This document shows positions 47,584 through 56,679 of a stretch of DNA of 57,047 bases, piece after piece (the first letter of the stretch is position 1; every line of letters begins with the position of its first letter). The notes under the pieces are model-generated. The model was not told where the DNA came from, did not search any database, and saw only the letters and a program-made list of their open reading frames with translations. Made by a program: the position numbers and the translations under genes. Source of the stretch: a virus; the IMG/VR virus record IMGVR_UViG_3300021077_000161, positions 1 through 57,047 of that record; one strand, written 5' to 3'.

Positions 47584-49585
47584 TTTATCTTCAGAAGAAG
47601 AAGCTTTAAGACGCCTTTTATTTAAGCCATGTACTACAATCCAAGAGCTTCATGACTGGGTGTATATATATTGTGACGTAGATCTCCCTGGATGTCACGT
47701 TGATCCTGATTCTACAGGCAGTCCTTTAGAGATGTGTTATGAGACCTATGATTTGTTAGTTAATGGCGGGCCTGAAAACATCAGTAGGGTTTTGTACTAT
47801 GCTAGCCGAGGCGGTTTCAAGACTCTTGTAGAAAGTATCGTAGAGGTTCTTTTGTTGCTTCACTTTAGAAGCAATGTTATTCATTTGAGTGCAATCGAGG
47901 AGCAAAGTAAAAACTGTCAAGAGTATTTAAAGAACTTTTTTGCTTTTCCAGCTCTTAGAGGGTTTGTTGAAGGAGATAACAAGAGAGCTACTTCAACTGT
48001 TTTTTACGAACCTCTTGATAAAAATGGACTGAACCTTACTAAAGCAGAATGGAAAGACCTCCCTTGGAATGAGCAACAACAGTATAAATTAGTAACAAAT
48101 AAGGTAGAAGTTATTGTTGCTACAGTCAAGAGTACAAATGGGAAGCATGGCGTCATGTTTTTGGACGAGCTTGATATTATTGACTCTCCTCGTGTTTTAG
48201 CTCAAACAGTTAATATTCCAACTCCTTGTAGAAGGGCAAATGGAGAAGTAGCGTTACCCGTTACGGTGATCACGTCCACAAGGAAGACTAGCCATGGCCC
48301 AGTGCAGGATGCTATTAACAAGGCCGATAAAACAGGACTGTTAATACGTCACTGGAATGCAATTGATGTTACTGAAAGGTGTCCTAAGACTAGACATAGA
48401 CCAGATCTTCCTCGTATAACTGTATATCGTTCTGATGAATTGGTATCTGCTATTACTGAAGAAAACTATAATGCTCTACCTAAAAAAGATCAAGAGCCCT
48501 ACGTAAAAGATGAGTGCTATTCGGGGTGCCTAAAAAATTGCTCTTTGTTTGCTGCTTGTAAAGGAAATCTAATTGACAAGCAGACTTCTGATTCAAAACT
48601 TCTTAAGCCAATCAGTTTTCAGATAAATCAGTTTAAAGACAGCCCTCTAGATATTGTTCAATCTGAACTTTTGTGCAGAAAACCTTCATCTGAAGGGCTT
48701 ATATATCCAAGATTAGATAAAGTGAAACATTTGTTAACCCCTGCTCAAGCATATGAAAAGATATCGGGGGAAAGGTGTCCATTACGTAATTTTAGTAAAG
48801 CAGAACTAGTAGAGTGGCTAATGGGTAAGGGTGAATGGTATGGTGCATTAGACTGGGGTTGGAGCCATTTTTTCGCATATTGTCAAGGAATAGACATAAA
48901 CAATGTTATGTATATAATTTTTTCGTTTGCCGGATCTGAGTTAGAACGATCTCAACAACTTGAGGAGATGGAAAAATTTAGAAGATTTGAGCCTACTATT
49001 TGGCCAGATTTGGAAGATCCATTAGCTGTTAGGGAATTTAAAAAAGCTGGATTTAGATTAAAAACATGGAATAAAAACCAAGGGAGTGTTGTTGGAGGAA
49101 TAAATATAGTTAGAAAAAAACTAAGCCCAACGTTAGGAAGACCTCCTGAGTTATATTTTGTTAGGGACCTAGGCAAAGATCCTCATATAGATCTTTTATT
49201 TCAACACCTTAGCGAACACCACTGGAAATTGGGAGCAACCGGAGAGCCTACCAATCAAGTGTCAGATACTAAGAAAGACTTGCCCGACTCATTGCGCTAT
49301 TTAGTGATGAATAAGTACTCAGATAAAGGCTCCTTTGCAATATCTCAAGAAGCTGAAAGTCAACCAAAGATATTGTCTCAAGATGGGCAGCCGGTTTATC
49401 ATGCTGGAAGTTGGATGTCTCAAAAAATAAGTGAATTAACTGGAGGGGAGATCCGCCCCCCACAAACTAGTAGACCTTTAATGACCATTGAAGAAATCGG
49501 GCACAGCTATTACGGTGAAGTCAATGAGAAAGAGAAAAAAGACCGTAAAGGAAAATCTAGAAATATCGTATGGGACTTTGAATAA
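47561..49585 (+). CDS. Terminase large subunit
   Basis: 674 residues. Walker A-like ASRGGFKT (about 81-88), Walker B VMFLDELDII (about 197-206), and a nuclease-type Asp in WYGALDWGWSHFF (about 427). The N-terminal ATPase translocates DNA and the C-terminal nuclease cuts it. A Cys cluster, CYSGCLKNCSLFAAC (about 322-336), lies between the two domains and is less common. Start: ATG 47561; the GAAGG before ATG 47573 makes that a good alternative. Confidence 0.88.
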   Translation: MVKVMPINLSSEEEALRRLLFKPCTTIQELHDWVYIYCDVDLPGCHVDPDSTGSPLEMCYETYDLLVNGGPENISRVLYYASRGGFKTLVESIVEVLLLLHFRSNVIHLSAIEEQSKNCQEYLKNFFAFPALRGFVEGDNKRATSTVFYEPLDKNGLNLTKAEWKDLPWNEQQQYKLVTNKVEVIVATVKSTNGKHGVMFLDELDIIDSPRVLAQTVNIPTPCRRANGEVALPVTVITSTRKTSHGPVQDAINKADKTGLLIRHWNAIDVTERCPKTRHRPDLPRITVYRSDELVSAITEENYNALPKKDQEPYVKDECYSGCLKNCSLFAACKGNLIDKQTSDSKLLKPISFQINQFKDSPLDIVQSELLCRKPSSEGLIYPRLDKVKHLLTPAQAYEKISGERCPLRNFSKAELVEWLMGKGEWYGALDWGWSHFFAYCQGIDINNVMYIIFSFAGSELERSQQLEEMEKFRRFEPTIWPDLEDPLAVREFKKAGFRLKTWNKNQGSVVGGINIVRKKLSPTLGRPPELYFVRDLGKDPHIDLLFQHLSEHHWKLGATGEPTNQVSDTKKDLPDSLRYLVMNKYSDKGSFAISQEAESQPKILSQDGQPVYHAGSWMSQKISELTGGEIRPPQTSRPLMTIEEIGHSYYGEVNEKEKKDRKGKSRNIVWDFE

Positions 49586-49605
49586 CGAACAACAATCTTT
49601 AAGGT

Positions 49606-50427
49606 ATGTTCAAAATTGTCGAAGATTCTAAAATAAAGATGTGCAGTAGGTGCGGCAGAGGTTTGCCATTGACGGAATTTAGTAAGGCAAACAACTACAA
49701 AGGTGGCGTTCGTTCTTGGTGCAAAGAGTGTGTTGTCGACTATACTATGGTTTTGTACGAAAAGAACAAAGCTAGAAAAATTATAATTATCCCAGAATTA
49801 AAAACGTGTGCTGGTTGCAAGATTAAAAAACCGGGAGTAGATTTTAGTAAAAATAACGGAGCTAAGGACGGTCTTCAGGTCTATTGTAAAAAATGCAAGG
49901 TTATTGAAAAGAGGTGTTTAAGATATGGTGTCACCGAAGAGTGGTGTCAGACAACTTTAAGGGCTCAAGGCGGGGCTTGTGCAATATGCAAGTGGATACC
50001 TGGACCTGGAGATAAGGCTTTAGATTTGGATCATAGACACGGTGGGGGTCCTAGAGGTTTTTTAGACAACAAATGTAATTTTGGTATTGGGCTCTTCAAA
50101 GATGATGTGGAGATTATTCGTAAGGCGATAGAATATATGAACGGTCCAACAACTGGTATACTATATAAGAAAACGTGGGGTAAGCATGGAGTTCCGGAAT
50201 TAGTAAGGGATAAAATATTGATTGATCAAAATTACATGTGCAAAATCTGTTCTACTGACTTGCACAACAAGAAGATTTGTATTGATCACGACCATCTTAC
50301 GATGGCAATTAGAGGTGCCTTGTGTCATTTTTGCAATGTAGGGCTGGGTAAGTTTGACGATTCTGTAGAGTTGTTAGCTAACGCAATTCGCTATTTAATA
50401 TCAACATCTCTGCCATTAACCGATTGA
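49606..50427 (+). CDS. Tandem endonuclease VII-like protein with zinc ribbons
   Basis: 273 residues. Two N-terminal zinc-ribbon units (CSRCGRGLPLTEFSKANNYK, then CKEC; CAGCKIKKPGVDFSKNNGAK, then CKKC). Then two endoVII cores: CAICK with LDLDHRHGG and NKCN (one Cys of the usual CxxCN missing), and CKIC with CIDHDHLTMAIRGALCHFCN (complete). The first core may be inactive. No SD, but the boundary element CAACAATCTTTAAGG ends 1 nt before ATG. Confidence 0.8.
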   Translation: MFKIVEDSKIKMCSRCGRGLPLTEFSKANNYKGGVRSWCKECVVDYTMVLYEKNKARKIIIIPELKTCAGCKIKKPGVDFSKNNGAKDGLQVYCKKCKVIEKRCLRYGVTEEWCQTTLRAQGGACAICKWIPGPGDKALDLDHRHGGGPRGFLDNKCNFGIGLFKDDVEIIRKAIEYMNGPTTGILYKKTWGKHGVPELVRDKILIDQNYMCKICSTDLHNKKICIDHDHLTMAIRGALCHFCNVGLGKFDDSVELLANAIRYLISTSLPLTD

Positions 50428-50441
50428 TGCTTGACTTTAAG

Positions 50442-50885
50442 TTACATAAGACCCAGCTTAACTAAAAGCTTGTAACCTGAGAGCATAAGAAGTAAGTGGA
50501 AGGTATTATCTACAACGCAATAAACCAAAGAAGTAAACCCGCCTCTCAAAATTCTATAGTTACCAATGTGATTCCCTTTGATGCTTGTAGGTATGTTTTT
50601 GTGTCCGTAGTTCAGGAAGCCTGCCAAAGTTCTTCCTTCGATTAGTTTTAGCCATTTGTCAGCAAGATAGTACCTGTCTACGGGGAAATGAGAAATAAAG
50701 ACGACAAGAGCCCAATAGAAGTTAAAGCCTTTAGAAACCGAAATACAAAGACACAGCGTGTAAATTAAGCAATGGACAACGCAAGGCAACAAAGAGGAAC
50801 CCTTACGTTGAGCCATCCAAGAATTTTGAAAAACATAATCCCCTGCAAGGTGCCCTAATAGAATAGACTCAAAGACAGTTAGCAT
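50442..50885 (-). CDS. DUF3307-family membrane protein
   Basis: 147 residues starting ATG 50885. LGHLAGDYVFQNSWMAQRKG, VVHCLIYTLCLCISV, and FISHFPVDRYYLADKW carry the conserved His/Asp pattern of DUF3307, a predicted integral membrane family of unknown role. Several hydrophobic segments are present. A longer frame to 50942 overlaps the upstream small gene, and the ATG at 50885 is within 3 nt of that gene's stop, so I use it. It is third in a small minus-strand operon. Confidence 0.72.
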   Translation of the reverse strand: MLTVFESILLGHLAGDYVFQNSWMAQRKGSSLLPCVVHCLIYTLCLCISVSKGFNFYWALVVFISHFPVDRYYLADKWLKLIEGRTLAGFLNYGHKNIPTSIKGNHIGNYRILRGGFTSLVYCVVDNTFHLLLMLSGYKLLVKLGLM

Positions 50886-50887
50886 TG

Positions 50888-51061
50888 TTAAATCCTTTCT
50901 ACTTTGACACGATAGTCTATCGGTTTGTCTTTTCGTCCCCATGGAGGGATATCTAACATGGTATGTCCGACTGAGTTATCAATTGCGTCTTCTAGAGTTG
51001 ATTCAACTCCGTCTACATGATCGTTGTAATCAACTTCAATCGTAATTTTGTAAGTTTTCAT
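50888..51061 (-). CDS. Small acidic protein
   Basis: 57 residues: MKTYKITIEVDYNDHVDGVE, then STLEDAIDNSVGHTMLDIPP. Stop TAA at 50888-50890, 2 nt before the DUF3307 ATG. A small beta-alpha protein similar in style to many early phage proteins; no family is recognised. Confidence 0.55.
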   Translation of the reverse strand: MKTYKITIEVDYNDHVDGVESTLEDAIDNSVGHTMLDIPPWGRKDKPIDYRVKVERI

Positions 51062-51068
51062 GTTTTCA

Positions 51069-51248
51069 TTATGTTTGCGTTTTTAGATTGGACATTGTGT
51101 CAAGAACCACAGCTTTAAGTTGTTTTAGTCTATTGAACCTTCCAGCATCACACCAACGTTCTTGTAGCATTTTGATAGCTTCTTTGTCTAGCTCTTTCCC
51201 TACTTCGACTAGTTTCTCTATGGCTTGTTCGAAAATTTGTTTGTTCAT
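51069..51248 (-). CDS. Small helical protein
   Basis: 59 residues: MNKQIFEQAIEKLVEVGKEL, then DKEAIKMLQERWCDAGRFNR, ending AVVLDTMSNLKTQT. First gene of a three-gene minus-strand operon (51248 to 50442). AAAAGGA SD 3 nt before ATG. A promoter with the boundary element lies just upstream. Confidence 0.6.
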   Translation of the reverse strand: MNKQIFEQAIEKLVEVGKELDKEAIKMLQERWCDAGRFNRLKQLKAVVLDTMSNLKTQT

Positions 51249-51255
51249 ATCCTTT

Positions 51256-51298
51256 TAAATACCACAGATACAAATTTCGTCAACAACAATCTTTAAAG
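51256..51298 (-). promoter_or_regulatory. Divergent promoter with AAAGATTGTTGTTGAC element
   Basis: On the minus strand: element TTAAAGATTGTTGTTGAC (about 51295-51279), -35 TTGACG (51283-51278), 16-nt spacer, -10 TATTTA (51261-51256), SD AGGA and ATG 51248. On the plus strand the reverse of the same element sits 3-4 nt before the 51301 ATG, which has no SD. Confidence 0.7.
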
Positions 51299-51300
51299 CA

Positions 51301-52281
51301 ATGTCTACTCTATCAGTTACAAATCGCTTTTTAGCGTACGAAGATCAAAGCTCTACTAATAACCCACAGCAAAGACCTTTTGATTGGTCTCGTCAGATGC
51401 AGGGAGTTCCCATCGACAACCCTGCCTGTGATCCTTATAGAATCCAACCCCTTAAAAATATTCAGGTTTTTGATGGCTCTAGAACGCTTTCTTATGACAG
51501 TTTAACCCAATATTCTATTGAGCCGTTAAACACTGCGTCTAATAGATATCGGCTTAAGTGGACTGGGGTAGGGGCTTCGCCTGTTTTCAGGATTGATAGA
51601 GCTGTAGGTTTTGCTTCTGGAACGGTGACGATAACCCCTCAATTAAACCAGTGTGTGGTGGTTACAGCTTCTGCTGGAGCGATTTTTGGTAGTGTTGTGG
51701 CTGGGGACGTTGTCTATGTTCCAGGCTTGTCTACAGGTGATTCTGCTTCGGTTTTTGATCCTATGAATGAAGGGATTTGGTCTGTATTAAGTGCGACTAG
51801 TACGACTTTGGTTTTAGGTAGGAATCCTGGGGTAGTTTATTCTTCTTTAGCACAAACTGTTACTGTATCTAACAATGCTTTGTTCCAGGTTTTTTCGTCT
51901 GATGGGGTTCAGCTTGATGACACACTGAACCTTTTAGAAGGATTTTCCCCTGTGATGCAGCAGATGTATGAAATTGTAGGTGTAACCGCTACATCTATTG
52001 ATTTTGTTTCAGGAGTCACACTTCCACCTACATCAACTGTTGTTCCAGGTCTTAATTCAATCGTTATTTTTGAAAATGCTAAATCTTGGATTGCCCTCGA
52101 AACAGATCAAAACATAAATGTAGCTATTAACGGTTCGATTACCTCTTTTACAGTTGAACCTATCTTAGCTGGCGACCCAAACAAGGTAGGTTTCTTTCAG
52201 TTGATGGGTACTATTTATTCTTTGAACATTACTAACAAGTCAACTCTTCCAGCAACAATTAGAGTTTTAAGCGCTGAGTAA
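51301..52281 (+). CDS. Virion structural protein
   Basis: 326 residues, beta-rich, no signal. SRYRLKWTGVG-like strand patterns and repeats of the type TVTITPQLNQCVVVTASAGA and TSTTLVLGRN suggest a capsid or neck decoration protein. It precedes the portal gene by 3 nt. No SD; the boundary element (AACAACAATCTTTAAAGC) lies directly upstream. Position between terminase and portal fits a head or neck protein. Confidence 0.6.
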   Translation: MSTLSVTNRFLAYEDQSSTNNPQQRPFDWSRQMQGVPIDNPACDPYRIQPLKNIQVFDGSRTLSYDSLTQYSIEPLNTASNRYRLKWTGVGASPVFRIDRAVGFASGTVTITPQLNQCVVVTASAGAIFGSVVAGDVVYVPGLSTGDSASVFDPMNEGIWSVLSATSTTLVLGRNPGVVYSSLAQTVTVSNNALFQVFSSDGVQLDDTLNLLEGFSPVMQQMYEIVGVTATSIDFVSGVTLPPTSTVVPGLNSIVIFENAKSWIALETDQNINVAINGSITSFTVEPILAGDPNKVGFFQLMGTIYSLNITNKSTLPATIRVLSAE

Positions 52282-52284
52282 AAA

Positions 52285-55200
52285 ATGCGTAAAACTAACA
52301 AAACTTCTAGAATTTGCTATGGTCTTGGTGAGGGCGAGGCTGAATTTCAAGAACAACTAGCTAAATCAATGGTCGAGGTCAGAACTGGCAAAGATTCTGA
52401 TAAACCAACACTTACCAAGTCTATTTTAAATATTCTTGATGGTGGCGATAATAGCAACATCTCTAGATTAGCGTTTGAAACTGATCCAAGTCAAGTTAAT
52501 AATTTTGCCGGTGTTTATCATGCTAAGTTAAGGCTGGTCCCAGATTCAGTTCTTAAACGCATTGCAATACAAGATTCATTAGTTGCGTCAATTGTAAGAG
52601 CTAGGCAAAACCATTTAACTTCCTTCGGTAGACCTAGACCAGATAGATTTAGCTCTGGTTTTATTATTAAGCCAAATACTGGCACTCTTGATAAATTAGA
52701 CGCAGAAGGTAAAAAGGAATTTGCTAAAAAAGTTGAAAGAGCAATTAAACTTCTAAATACCTGTGGGCATACCGAAGGCGTCCAAACAGAACATCAAAGA
52801 ACCTTTGCTGAATACCTAGGCCTGTCTGCTAGAAGCGCAGTTGTTTGTGGCCGTATCGCTACTGAAATTGTTTATGTAAAAGATGCCACAACTGATCAAG
52901 ATAGATTCAGCCACTTCGTTTGTACAGATGCTGGAACTATTTATAGAGCTACTATAGACAAAAGTGGACAAGAATCAATTCGTAAAGACGCTTACCACCT
53001 ACTCTGTAAATTAACTGGGAAAAAACTAGTTCCTGAACGCTGGAACGACAATGAAGAATACGCTTGGGTTCAGGTAATAGAAGGTACCCCAAAGCAGGTT
53101 TTTACCAAAGACGAAATGAAGGTTTACAATTTCTATCCAGTTCCAGACGTTGAACTAGATGGTTACCCTGTAACGCCTATTGATACCGTTATTACAGCCA
53201 TAACTACCCATATTAACATAACTACCCACAACAAGCTTTATTTTCAAAGCGGTAGAGCTACAAGGGGTATGTTAATTCTAAAATCTGATGATGCTTCACC
53301 TCAAATGATTCATCAGATTAAACAAAATTTTAACGCTTGTATAAACGGATCTAACGCATCGTGGCGTATGCCGGTTTTTGGTGTGCCTACTGATGGTGAA
53401 ATAACCTGGCAACCCATTGATACCGGTGGTGGTAGGGATATGGAGTTCCAGTACCTAACTGACATGAACGCTAGGGAGATACTTACTTCGTTCATGATGT
53501 CCCCTGATGAATTGCCAGGATGGTCTTATCTCTCTAGGGGGACAGCGTCTCAGGCGTTGTCGGAATGCGTTGCGGCTGAGTCAAGAATCGTTACGTCTAG
53601 TGGACAAATCGGTATAGGCGATTTCGTAGGCCCTGTTAAAGAAAGGGAGGGTGTGTTTTGGACTGGAACAGATTGGGGGAGGGGCCGTGCTTTTAGATCT
53701 GGAGTTAAGAAGTTAGTTGAAACCGAATTAGGGTGTGGGGTTGTTTTAAGAACCTCTCCAGATCATAGATTTAGGGTTATTAATGACAACGGGGGACTTG
53801 ATTGGAAACATCAATCAGAGCTTAAGGTTGATGATAGGGTTTTGGTCAACAAAAAGCCTATAGAGGGAAATGAAGAACTAGTTCCATCTTTTAAGGGAAG
53901 AAGGCTAACCCCTGAAGTTACAGAAGTGTTAGGGTGGATGATAGGGGATGGGTGTTTAGTTGCGGATAAAGTTAGAACCGGAGCTAAACTTCATTTATTT
54001 TACCATCCCGAGGTCGAAGAGGCTGAATGGATTCAACAGAGTGAGACCTTATCAGGTTTTGGGTTAACTGTTCATCAGGAAGAGACCTTACTTAGTGATG
54101 AAGAACGAGAGGAAGAGAAAAACCGTTATGGATTTAAGAGTATTGCTTACAGAAGGCTTCGCAATACCGTATATGACACTGACTTTTATCGTTGGTTGAT
54201 AGATCTTGGTTTTTCTCCATCAAGTAGGGGAGAGATTGGGAAGACCATTCCCTCTATTTTTCACGTTTTACCTATAAAATATAGACAAGCGTTTTTAAGG
54301 GGGCTGTTTTCTGCCGATGGAGGGAAAGTAAATGAGACTGGCGGTGTTGCTTTAACTATACAAAACGGTCGGCTTAGAGATCAGGTAAGACAGATGTTGT
54401 TGGGGCTAGGGGTTAGGACTTTGCCTTGTAAAGGGATAAAAAGGCCAAAGGACAATAGGATTTCTTTTGGATCGTCTGATTATAGCTACAAGCTTTTTAT
54501 CAAAGATCGTTTTGCTTTTTGGAATTTGATTGGTTTTATTCAGCCTCATAAACAGTTATCTAAACCTCCTCAAAGATGGAGTATTGATAGGCCCCCTATG
54601 GGAGTTATTAAAAAATGTCTAATTCCTTGTAAAGAGTCTTTAGAATTCAAGAAATTAGACAAAGTACATCGGGATATGATTAACGCAATGCTTAACGGGA
54701 AGCCTTGTTCTTACAATTCTCTGGCCTCTCTTATGTCTATGTGTAACGTTGCTCCTCCATCTTGGTTTAATGATTATCATCTTGAACCAGTTTTAGCTAT
54801 CAGAGATCTTGAGAAAAACGTTGAGATGTATGACGTTGAAATGTATGACGACGTGCATGCTTTTTTGGTAGAAGGCGTTGTAACGCACAATAGCAACGGA
54901 GAATATAAGCTCACCGCAGCACGTGATGTAGGAATTAGGCCTTTATTAGCCTCATTTGAAGATTTTATTAATAGCGAACTTTTCCCACTTATAGATCTTG
55001 AGTTATCTAAACAAGCAAGAATAAGTTTGGTAGGGTTGGACGCCAATACTCCTGAAAAAGAAAACACTGAACTACAAACATCGTCAGCGGTTTATTTAAC
55101 GTTTGATGACATTCTTCAAAAAGTAGAAAAAGAACCAGTCGGTAAATCTTGGGGTGGGCAGTTACCTTTGAACCCGGTCTTTAAGTCTTATTTAGACCAA

Positions 55201-55707
55201 TATTTTACAGTTGGAGAGATAAAAGAACATTTTATGGGTATAGCTGGGGCCTCAAAAGATCCTAACTGGGCTTTTCCTATGAATCCGTTATACTTTCAAA
55301 ACCAGCAGTTATTACAGGCAGCTCAACAAGCTCAAGCGCAGGCTCAGCAACCACAGGGAGGGCCATCAGGAGGAGCGCCGCAAGGTGGTGGGCAGGAGCA
55401 ACCAGGAGAGGGGCAAGACGAGCCAACTAGAACTAATCCGCAAGATGATGCTACTGAAAAGCAACGAAGCGATCAACCCGAGGCGTCACAGCCAGCCCCT
55501 AAAGCAACTGAGTTGGGGAAGGCATTGGATCAAGCTTTTGACTTAATGCAGAAATCTGAAAATAACTTACCGCCTGAAAAACGCAGGATCTTAGATCAAC
55601 ACAAAAAAACGGTTAGTTATTTTGTTGATGGTTTTAAAAGGGACACTTACGAAGCTACAAGAGAGATTTTGGACATAGCGCGTCAACTCTCCCCTAAAGA
55701 GAAGTAA
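52285..55707 (+). CDS. Portal protein containing an intein
   Basis: 1140 residues encoded, of which 428-869 are an intein, leaving a 698-residue portal. N-terminal portal features: DSLVASIVRARQNHLTSFGR, ITTHINITTHNKLYFQ. The splice site lies in a conserved portal motif (GTASQALSE / SNGEYKL). The C-terminal tail is Gln/Gly/Pro-rich (about 1005-1075). The portal forms the ring through which DNA enters. Intein insertion in an essential gene requires splicing for growth. The stop overlaps the next ATG. Confidence 0.85.
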   Translation: MRKTNKTSRICYGLGEGEAEFQEQLAKSMVEVRTGKDSDKPTLTKSILNILDGGDNSNISRLAFETDPSQVNNFAGVYHAKLRLVPDSVLKRIAIQDSLVASIVRARQNHLTSFGRPRPDRFSSGFIIKPNTGTLDKLDAEGKKEFAKKVERAIKLLNTCGHTEGVQTEHQRTFAEYLGLSARSAVVCGRIATEIVYVKDATTDQDRFSHFVCTDAGTIYRATIDKSGQESIRKDAYHLLCKLTGKKLVPERWNDNEEYAWVQVIEGTPKQVFTKDEMKVYNFYPVPDVELDGYPVTPIDTVITAITTHINITTHNKLYFQSGRATRGMLILKSDDASPQMIHQIKQNFNACINGSNASWRMPVFGVPTDGEITWQPIDTGGGRDMEFQYLTDMNAREILTSFMMSPDELPGWSYLSRGTASQALSECVAAESRIVTSSGQIGIGDFVGPVKEREGVFWTGTDWGRGRAFRSGVKKLVETELGCGVVLRTSPDHRFRVINDNGGLDWKHQSELKVDDRVLVNKKPIEGNEELVPSFKGRRLTPEVTEVLGWMIGDGCLVADKVRTGAKLHLFYHPEVEEAEWIQQSETLSGFGLTVHQEETLLSDEEREEEKNRYGFKSIAYRRLRNTVYDTDFYRWLIDLGFSPSSRGEIGKTIPSIFHVLPIKYRQAFLRGLFSADGGKVNETGGVALTIQNGRLRDQVRQMLLGLGVRTLPCKGIKRPKDNRISFGSSDYSYKLFIKDRFAFWNLIGFIQPHKQLSKPPQRWSIDRPPMGVIKKCLIPCKESLEFKKLDKVHRDMINAMLNGKPCSYNSLASLMSMCNVAPPSWFNDYHLEPVLAIRDLEKNVEMYDVEMYDDVHAFLVEGVVTHNSNGEYKLTAARDVGIRPLLASFEDFINSELFPLIDLELSKQARISLVGLDANTPEKENTELQTSSAVYLTFDDILQKVEKEPVGKSWGGQLPLNPVFKSYLDQYFTVGEIKEHFMGIAGASKDPNWAFPMNPLYFQNQQLLQAAQQAQAQAQQPQGGPSGGAPQGGGQEQPGEGQDEPTRTNPQDDATEKQRSDQPEASQPAPKATELGKALDQAFDLMQKSENNLPPEKRRILDQHKKTVSYFVDGFKRDTYEATREILDIARQLSPKEK
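53566..54891 (+). other. Intein with LAGLIDADG homing endonuclease
   Basis: 442 residues. First residue Cys (CVAAESRIVTSSG), last residues VTHN followed by Ser+1, as in class 1 inteins. Block B-like CGVVLRTSPDHRF. LAGLIDADG motifs VTEVLGWMIGDG and FLRGLFSADGG. Block F-like DVEMYDDVHAFLVEGVV. All parts needed for splicing and DNA cleavage seem present. Confidence 0.85.
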
Positions 55708-56492
55708 TGTTAAACTTTTTTCTAAGTAAAAAAGCTGTAAAATCTATATCACAGGCGGTGCGAGCCGTCTTTTTTAGGGCTAGAAAGCGCTTCCTAAATA
55801 CTCCTGTAGAAGAAAAAGGAATTAGGTTTGGGGTCAAGCTTCCTCAAAGAGCTGCGGATAACAGAGAAGATCTGAGTCTTAAAGGAATTTTTGATGCAGG
55901 CGCTAAAAGCGAAGGTATGGTCCCCAATCCAAAATTATATGAATCTGTAGAACGAGGTGTTTCGGATTTGTTAGAAGCTCACGAAAAACTAGCTATAGCA
56001 AGAATCTTGAACTCTGTCCAGTCCTATTTATCTGATTCTGACCTAGGAAGCTCTACCGCCAATCCAGAAAAAGAACTCGGAAAAGTCTTGCAAGACAATT
56101 TTGAGAAAGTGACTCAAGATGTTGAAAAAGTGGTAAACACAGAGGCTAATAAAGCCAAGAATATCAGTACGTTAGATGCTATTTCTAAGATATCAGCAAC
56201 TATAGGGGTTGAAGACCCTGCATTGTACTTTGCTGGACCCGTAGATAGCAATACATGTAAGAGTTGTTTAAAGATGTATTTTTTGGAAGATCAAGTAACT
56301 CCAAGGGTATGGAAGACATCGGAGTTAAAGTCGGGATATTTTAAAAGGGGTGACACTTGTCCTTGTATAGGATCTCTTCATACGAATTGCCGTCACGCAT
56401 TATGTTCTGTAATGCCCGGTTATGGTTTTAAAAACGGGAAGTTAGCTTACATAAATCCAGGGTACAGCGTCATAGACGCCCAAAGGGGATAA
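55707..56492 (+). CDS. Head morphogenesis (gp7/MuF-like) protein
   Basis: 261 residues. Helical N-terminal ~150. From about 175: YFAGPVDSNTCKSCLKMYFL, then CPCIGSLHTNCRHALCSV, the D.TC..C ... H.NCRC layout of phage Mu gpF/SPP1 gp7-like domains, which join the portal and scaffold. Position after the portal is typical. The stop is followed by two minus-strand tRNAs. Confidence 0.75.
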   Translation: MLNFFLSKKAVKSISQAVRAVFFRARKRFLNTPVEEKGIRFGVKLPQRAADNREDLSLKGIFDAGAKSEGMVPNPKLYESVERGVSDLLEAHEKLAIARILNSVQSYLSDSDLGSSTANPEKELGKVLQDNFEKVTQDVEKVVNTEANKAKNISTLDAISKISATIGVEDPALYFAGPVDSNTCKSCLKMYFLEDQVTPRVWKTSELKSGYFKRGDTCPCIGSLHTNCRHALCSVMPGYGFKNGKLAYINPGYSVIDAQRG

Positions 56493-56494
56493 TT

Positions 56495-56574
56495 TGGTTG
56501 GCCGATGGGATTTTGAACCTACGTAGCCGAAGCAGCTAGTTTACAGCCAGCCCCATTTGACCTCTTTGGCACCT
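56495..56574 (-). tRNA. tRNA-Tyr (GTA), imperfect
   Basis: The minus strand has GCTGG-CTGTAAA-CTAGC, an anticodon arm with GTA (Tyr), and a TGCTTCGGCTACG-like variable region. The 3' end reads AACCA. The T arm is GTAGG TTCAAAAT CCCAT with one mismatch and an eight-base loop, and the acceptor pairing is poor. One extra A in the loop could be an indel. The tRNA may be degenerate or misread. Confidence 0.55.
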
Positions 56575-56587
56575 ATCAGTAATTTGT

Positions 56588-56659
56588 CAGAGTGGGAAGA
56601 TTTGAACTTCCGACTTTCTGTTTCCAAAACAGAAGCGCTACCAGGCTGCGCTACACTCT
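56588..56659 (-). tRNA. tRNA-Pro (TGG)
   Basis: On the minus strand the acceptor AGAGTGT pairs with CCACTCT with one mismatch. The D arm is GCGCAGCCTGGTAGCGC, the anticodon arm TTCTGT-TTTGGAA-ACAGAA with anticodon TGG (Pro). The T arm GGAAG TTCAAAT CTTCC is perfect. CCA is not encoded. The boundary element at 56666-56683 lies upstream on the same strand and may serve as promoter. Confidence 0.85.
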
Positions 56660-56679
56660 AGTGTTTTAAAGATTGTTAT

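Noticed and set aside
55707-56492. Toxin domain fused to the MuF-like protein
   Set aside because: The C-terminus ends soon after the Cys/His motif; there is no extra polymorphic-toxin domain.
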